Source: Eubacteriales Family XIII. Incertae Sedis bacterium (GTDB lineage: Bacteria > Bacillota > Clostridia > Peptostreptococcales > Anaerovoracaceae). From it: DNA of 44,848 nt. The notes under the pieces are model-generated. The model saw only the letters and a list, made by a program, of their open reading frames with translations, had not been told where the DNA came from and did no database searches. The stretch lies in assembly GCA_031264295.1 (NCBI GenBank), contig JAISED010000068.1, positions 1 through 44,848 of the forward strand, given 5' to 3'. Both the position numbers and the translations under genes were made by a program. Below, piece after piece: positions 42,143 through 44,848 of the stretch (positions are counted from its first letter, which is position 1; every line of letters starts with the position of its first letter).

Positions 42143-43633
42143 ATGGGAAGAAAAATTCCGATGTGGCAGGTAGCTATAGTGATGATCGTTACGATCGGCC
42201 TGCTCTGTTATGCGCTCAATATATTTCACATGTTGTTCTACAACGGCCAAGATACATCGCCGCTCTACTGCGGTTACGGCGAGTTGCACGTCCCGCTTAT
42301 CTTTGCGGCGACGCTTGCGGCAATAATAGCAATCATCAACGGCTATAAATGGAAGTTTTTAGAAAACGGCATTATAGCCAGTATTTCAAGGTCAATGCAA
42401 GCTTGTTTGATTCTGCTTGTGGTGGGCATGCTCATCGGTTCTTGGATCGCCTCGGGCGTTGTGCCCGCTATGATCTACTACGGTCTCATGATCCTCAGTC
42501 CGGGCGTGTTCCTTGTGGCCAGCTGCCTGATCTGTTGTATCGTATCATTGGCGAGCGGCTCTTCATGGACGACCGCCGGTACGATAGGCATAGCACTTGT
42601 CGGCGTTGGCTTTGGACTTGGAATCAATCCTGCGATGACCGCCGGAGCCATAGTATCAGGCGCGTATTTCGGCGATAAGATGTCGCCGCTTTCAGATACT
42701 ACAAACATGGCGCCCGCAGTGGCGGGTTCGACTCTGTTCGAACACATACGCCATATGATATGGACAGTAACGCCGTCGCTTATCATCGCGTTGGTGATAT
42801 ACGCGATTTTGGGTCTGGGCAACGCGAGCAGGGATGTTGACATGTCCGCCGTCAAGGAGCTTCAGGACGCGCTCATCGGCTCGTTCAACATCAATCCCGC
42901 TCTCTTGATTCCGCCGCTTCTGGTCATAGTCATGGTGGCGCTTAAAACACCGGCTCTGCCGGGACTCATCGGCGGCACAGTGCTGGGAGTCATAATGGGC
43001 ATGATATTCCAAGGTATAGCCGTGGGAGACATCTTCGGACTCTTGCATTACGGATATGAATCCGTCACGGGCAACGCCGATATCGACAACCTTCTCACAA
43101 GAGGCGGTATGGATTCCATGCTTTGGACAGTAAATCTCATCATCTGCGCCATGACAATAGGCGGTGTGATGGATTCCTCAGGCATGTTGGCTCAACTGGC
43201 CGAAGCTATGCTCAAGCTGGCAAGGAACGTTGGAAGTCTGGTCACAGTCACGATCGTATCCTGCTTGTTCATGAATGTAATCGCCTCGGATCAGTATCTC
43301 GCGATAATCCTGCCGGGCAGAATGTACAGAGAAGCCTTTGAGGATATGAGACTGAAGAACAAGAATCTCTCCAGATGTCTCGAAGACTCAGGCACGATGA
43401 CCTCACCCCTTGTGCCTTGGAACACCTGCGGTGCGACGATGAGCACATTCCTGGGCGTGCCTACTGTTCAGTATATACCCTATGCATTCCTGAATCTTCT
43501 GAATCCGATCGTTTCGATATTCTACGGATTTACGGGGATTTCCATGGAGAAGATGACAGAAGCGGAATACAAAGTGGTGCTTGCGAACAGGAAAGCCGAC
43601 AAGGCCGCTGCTCTCAAGGCGCTGGAGGCATAA
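42143..43633 (+). CDS. nhaC: NhaC-family Na+/H+ antiporter
   Basis: 496 residues with about twelve membrane segments. SGSSWTTAGTIGIALVGVG, GAYFGDKMSPLSDTTNMAP and ASDQYLAIILPGRMYREAF are the classic NhaC blocks. CGATMSTFLGVPTVQYIPYA is present near the C-terminus. It exchanges Na+ for H+, or in some members lactate or malate, across the membrane; the sequence does not decide which. AAGGAGG lies nine bases before the ATG. It may be read through from the carboxypeptidase gene, since the 64-base gap has no hairpin. A clear hairpin lies after the stop. Confidence 0.93.
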   Translation: MGRKIPMWQVAIVMIVTIGLLCYALNIFHMLFYNGQDTSPLYCGYGELHVPLIFAATLAAIIAIINGYKWKFLENGIIASISRSMQACLILLVVGMLIGSWIASGVVPAMIYYGLMILSPGVFLVASCLICCIVSLASGSSWTTAGTIGIALVGVGFGLGINPAMTAGAIVSGAYFGDKMSPLSDTTNMAPAVAGSTLFEHIRHMIWTVTPSLIIALVIYAILGLGNASRDVDMSAVKELQDALIGSFNINPALLIPPLLVIVMVALKTPALPGLIGGTVLGVIMGMIFQGIAVGDIFGLLHYGYESVTGNADIDNLLTRGGMDSMLWTVNLIICAMTIGGVMDSSGMLAQLAEAMLKLARNVGSLVTVTIVSCLFMNVIASDQYLAIILPGRMYREAFEDMRLKNKNLSRCLEDSGTMTSPLVPWNTCGATMSTFLGVPTVQYIPYAFLNLLNPIVSIFYGFTGISMEKMTEAEYKVVLANRKADKAAALKALEA

Positions 43634-43668
43634 AGACACAGAACAAGATACATCCGTATTACTATCAA

Positions 43669-43703
43669 ACGCCGGGCGGCGGAGCATCCTACCGTCCCGG
43701 CGT
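43669..43703 (+). terminator. Terminator-like hairpin after nhaC
   Basis: ACGCCGGG (43669-43676) pairs with CCCGGCGT (43696-43703) around a 19-base loop, followed by GTTATTTGTGTT. The stem is strong and the tail moderately U-rich. Confidence 0.6.
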
Positions 43704-43712
43704 GTTATTTGT

Positions 43713-43882
43713 GTTGCCGGCTATGGTAGCGGAACATTATAGCTATTTATGCTGTCGGCTTCGGCGGAACAGTATAGTTATTTATGCTGTCTGCTGCGGC
43801 AGATCAGTATAACTACTTGCGCTGCCGACTATAGCAGCGGAACAGTATAATTTATGCTGTCGACTGCGCGGCGGGATGGGGG
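43713..43882 (+). repeat. 35-38 bp degenerate tandem repeat, about 4.7 copies
   Basis: Units begin at 43713, 43751, 43786 and 43821, with a truncated unit from 43856. Each starts GCTGTCGGC or similar and ends AGTATA..TTTAT or similar. The last truncated unit becomes GGGATGGGGG, the ribosome binding region of the gene at 43888. Nothing coding is seen in the gap. Confidence 0.85.
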
Positions 43883-43887
43883 TTTTT

Positions 43888-44616
43888 ATGAGCGATGAGA
43901 TAAAAGGCATAATAGAATTGCGTGAAGAGTTTTCCGGCATTATAAGCCCGCCCAATGGAGCGCAGGGGCTGCAGCAAGCCATACAAACGGGTTTATTGTC
44001 CCGGTTGATAGGCGAAGGTGTATTGGAAAACGCTAGAAAGGCGGAGCTTGATGAACTCGCCATACTTGCGGAAAGGCTTGATTTGGCTCGCCCGGAAGCG
44101 GAATACAGGTGGGCGCTCATACTTCGAAGATTCAGTAGGAAACTAATGGAAGTGGCTGTAAGCGAATTGCATTTTGACAAAAAAACCGAGACCACACTCA
44201 TCAAATCCTTGAACTATACCGATAAGATATATTTCCTGAATACCAAGCTCGAATTGAAGCGCTTTATTAAAAAGTGCGGTTATGAGGACTATTATTTTAT
44301 GGATAGGATAGCGCGTCAGGAAAAAAAGATATTCGATCGTCAAGATATGAAGATCGAAAACAGATTGTACATCATGGAAGAAATCAAGGCGAAAGGCGAG
44401 CCGCTTACGGTAGAAGAACTGGCTGTAGACGCCGAAGATTTGAAGGAGAGGGGCGTATGCGGCGATAGCGGATGTGACTGGATACTGTCGGCGCTCTTAG
44501 ACGTTGTCATAGTAGATCCGCGCAAGAATAAAGCGGAGCTATTGCTGAAAGAAGCTATGAAGATCAAAAAAAACCCAGCGAGGATCCTTATCAATAAGGT
44601 CAACTGGGTTAAATAA
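43888..44616 (+). CDS. Hypothetical cytoplasmic protein, unrecognised
   Basis: 242 residues from the ATG at 43888, with GATGGGGG five bases upstream. No signal peptide or membrane segment. It is helical and highly charged (KFDRQDMKIENRLYI-type stretches, EAMKIKKNPARIL near the end). I recognise no family. A Cys pair, GVCGDSGCDW, near residue 200 might bind metal but is isolated. Neighbours do not suggest a role: an antiporter upstream, a gene remnant downstream. Its last codons double as a leftward terminator hairpin, so its 3' end may be where something else was inserted or deleted. Confidence 0.65.
   Translation: MSDEIKGIIELREEFSGIISPPNGAQGLQQAIQTGLLSRLIGEGVLENARKAELDELAILAERLDLARPEAEYRWALILRRFSRKLMEVAVSELHFDKKTETTLIKSLNYTDKIYFLNTKLELKRFIKKCGYEDYYFMDRIARQEKKIFDRQDMKIENRLYIMEEIKAKGEPLTVEELAVDAEDLKERGVCGDSGCDWILSALLDVVIVDPRKNKAELLLKEAMKIKKNPARILINKVNWVK
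44566..44610 (-). terminator. Leftward intrinsic terminator overlapping the end of the hypothetical gene
   Basis: Read on the minus strand, AACCCAG (complement of 44604-44610) pairs with CTGGGTT (complement of 44572-44578), and an inner CCTTA/TAAGG stem with a TTGA loop lies inside. It is followed by eight T residues (complement of 44566-44573). This is a good intrinsic terminator for a leftward transcript from beyond the window; on the plus strand it lacks a U-tract. Confidence 0.6.
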
Positions 44617-44624
44617 AATCCTAA

Positions 44625-44848
44625 GAGAATTATACTGCCATATATCCCGTTCACACAAAGGACGCCGAGGGGCGCGAGACGCATACGGAATACTACAAAG
44701 ACGGCGCGGTAAACCGCTACGGCGAGGTGCATACCTTCACCGACAAATACGGTAGTACCACAAGCTACGAGAGGGACGAAAACGGTAATGTCACACGCGT
44801 CATAAATCCCGATAACAGCGTCAAGGGCTATAAGTATAACGATAAGAA
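44625..44848 (+). pseudogene. YD/RHS-repeat fragment without a start codon
   Basis: The frame is open from just after the stop at 44622 to the window end, about 74 codons, but contains no ATG. HTFTDKYGSTTSYERDENGN and VTRVINPDNSVKGYKYND are YD/RHS repeats, as in secreted toxin-shell proteins. No ribosome binding site, signal peptide or N-terminal domain precedes it; a GTG at about 44724 is the only in-frame alternative start. It is most likely a 5'-truncated remnant or a silent cassette of an RHS gene that continues beyond the window. Confidence 0.7.

Overview
This window looks like the chromosome of a Gram-positive anaerobe of the Clostridia. Genes mostly start behind AGGAGG-type ribosome binding sites and sigma-A promoters. 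Surface proteins carry SLH anchors, and there is a Gram-positive style Tad pilus cluster with no secretin. No rRNA, tRNA or CRISPR array was found. GC content is moderate, with GC-rich low-complexity patches. Family names come from motif recognition by eye; no database search was run.

Layout, left to right. (1) 1-9306, cell surface: the tail of a possible transposase, a very long class A penicillin-binding protein (minus), a hybrid histidine kinase (minus), and an SLH-anchored LCAT-type lipase/esterase (plus). (2) 9328-13174, accessory region: a 41-bp minisatellite, a small membrane-anchored protein, then two toxin-antitoxin-like modules (PIN/AbrB, and DUF3990 with two DUF3791 proteins). These modules are bracketed by direct repeats of the 3' end of the neighbouring hypothetical gene. 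(3) 13275-18388, a rightward run of ordinary genes: an AAA ATPase with a nuclease-like tail, RNA 2',3'-cyclic phosphodiesterase, AlkD-type DNA glycosylase, an MFS transporter and a membrane metallophosphoesterase. (4) 18430-26956, Tad pilus operon: TadZ, TadA/CpaF, TadB, TadC with an extracytoplasmic Ig-like insertion, a 47-residue Flp pilin, TadE, a DUF5702 protein, a TadE-like protein with two Zn-finger-like modules, and a DUF6382 protein. (5) 27021-33668: a PucR-type regulator facing a carboxylase operon (biotin carboxylase, two carboxyltransferase subunits, biotin carrier, PxpA/YcsF, DUF1097 membrane protein). The carboxyltransferase subunits carry urea-carboxylase signatures, so this reads as a split urea-carboxylase-like or 5-oxoprolinase-like enzyme. 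A 210-nt leader precedes it and folds into hairpins plus a compact three-way junction. (6) 33747-43633: two tandem paralogous secreted M14 zinc carboxypeptidases, each with the same promoter and 5' hairpin; only the second has SLH domains. An NhaC antiporter follows. (7) 43669-44848: a 35-38 bp repeat array, an unrecognised gene, a leftward-facing terminator and a start-less YD/RHS-repeat fragment running off the window.

The strongest candidates for something undescribed are the structured leader RNA with the split carboxylase operon (28287-33668), the shared 5' stem-loop of the carboxypeptidase pair, the toxin-antitoxin island between gene-end repeats, and three unrelated minisatellites that each run into a very similar ribosome-binding-site module.
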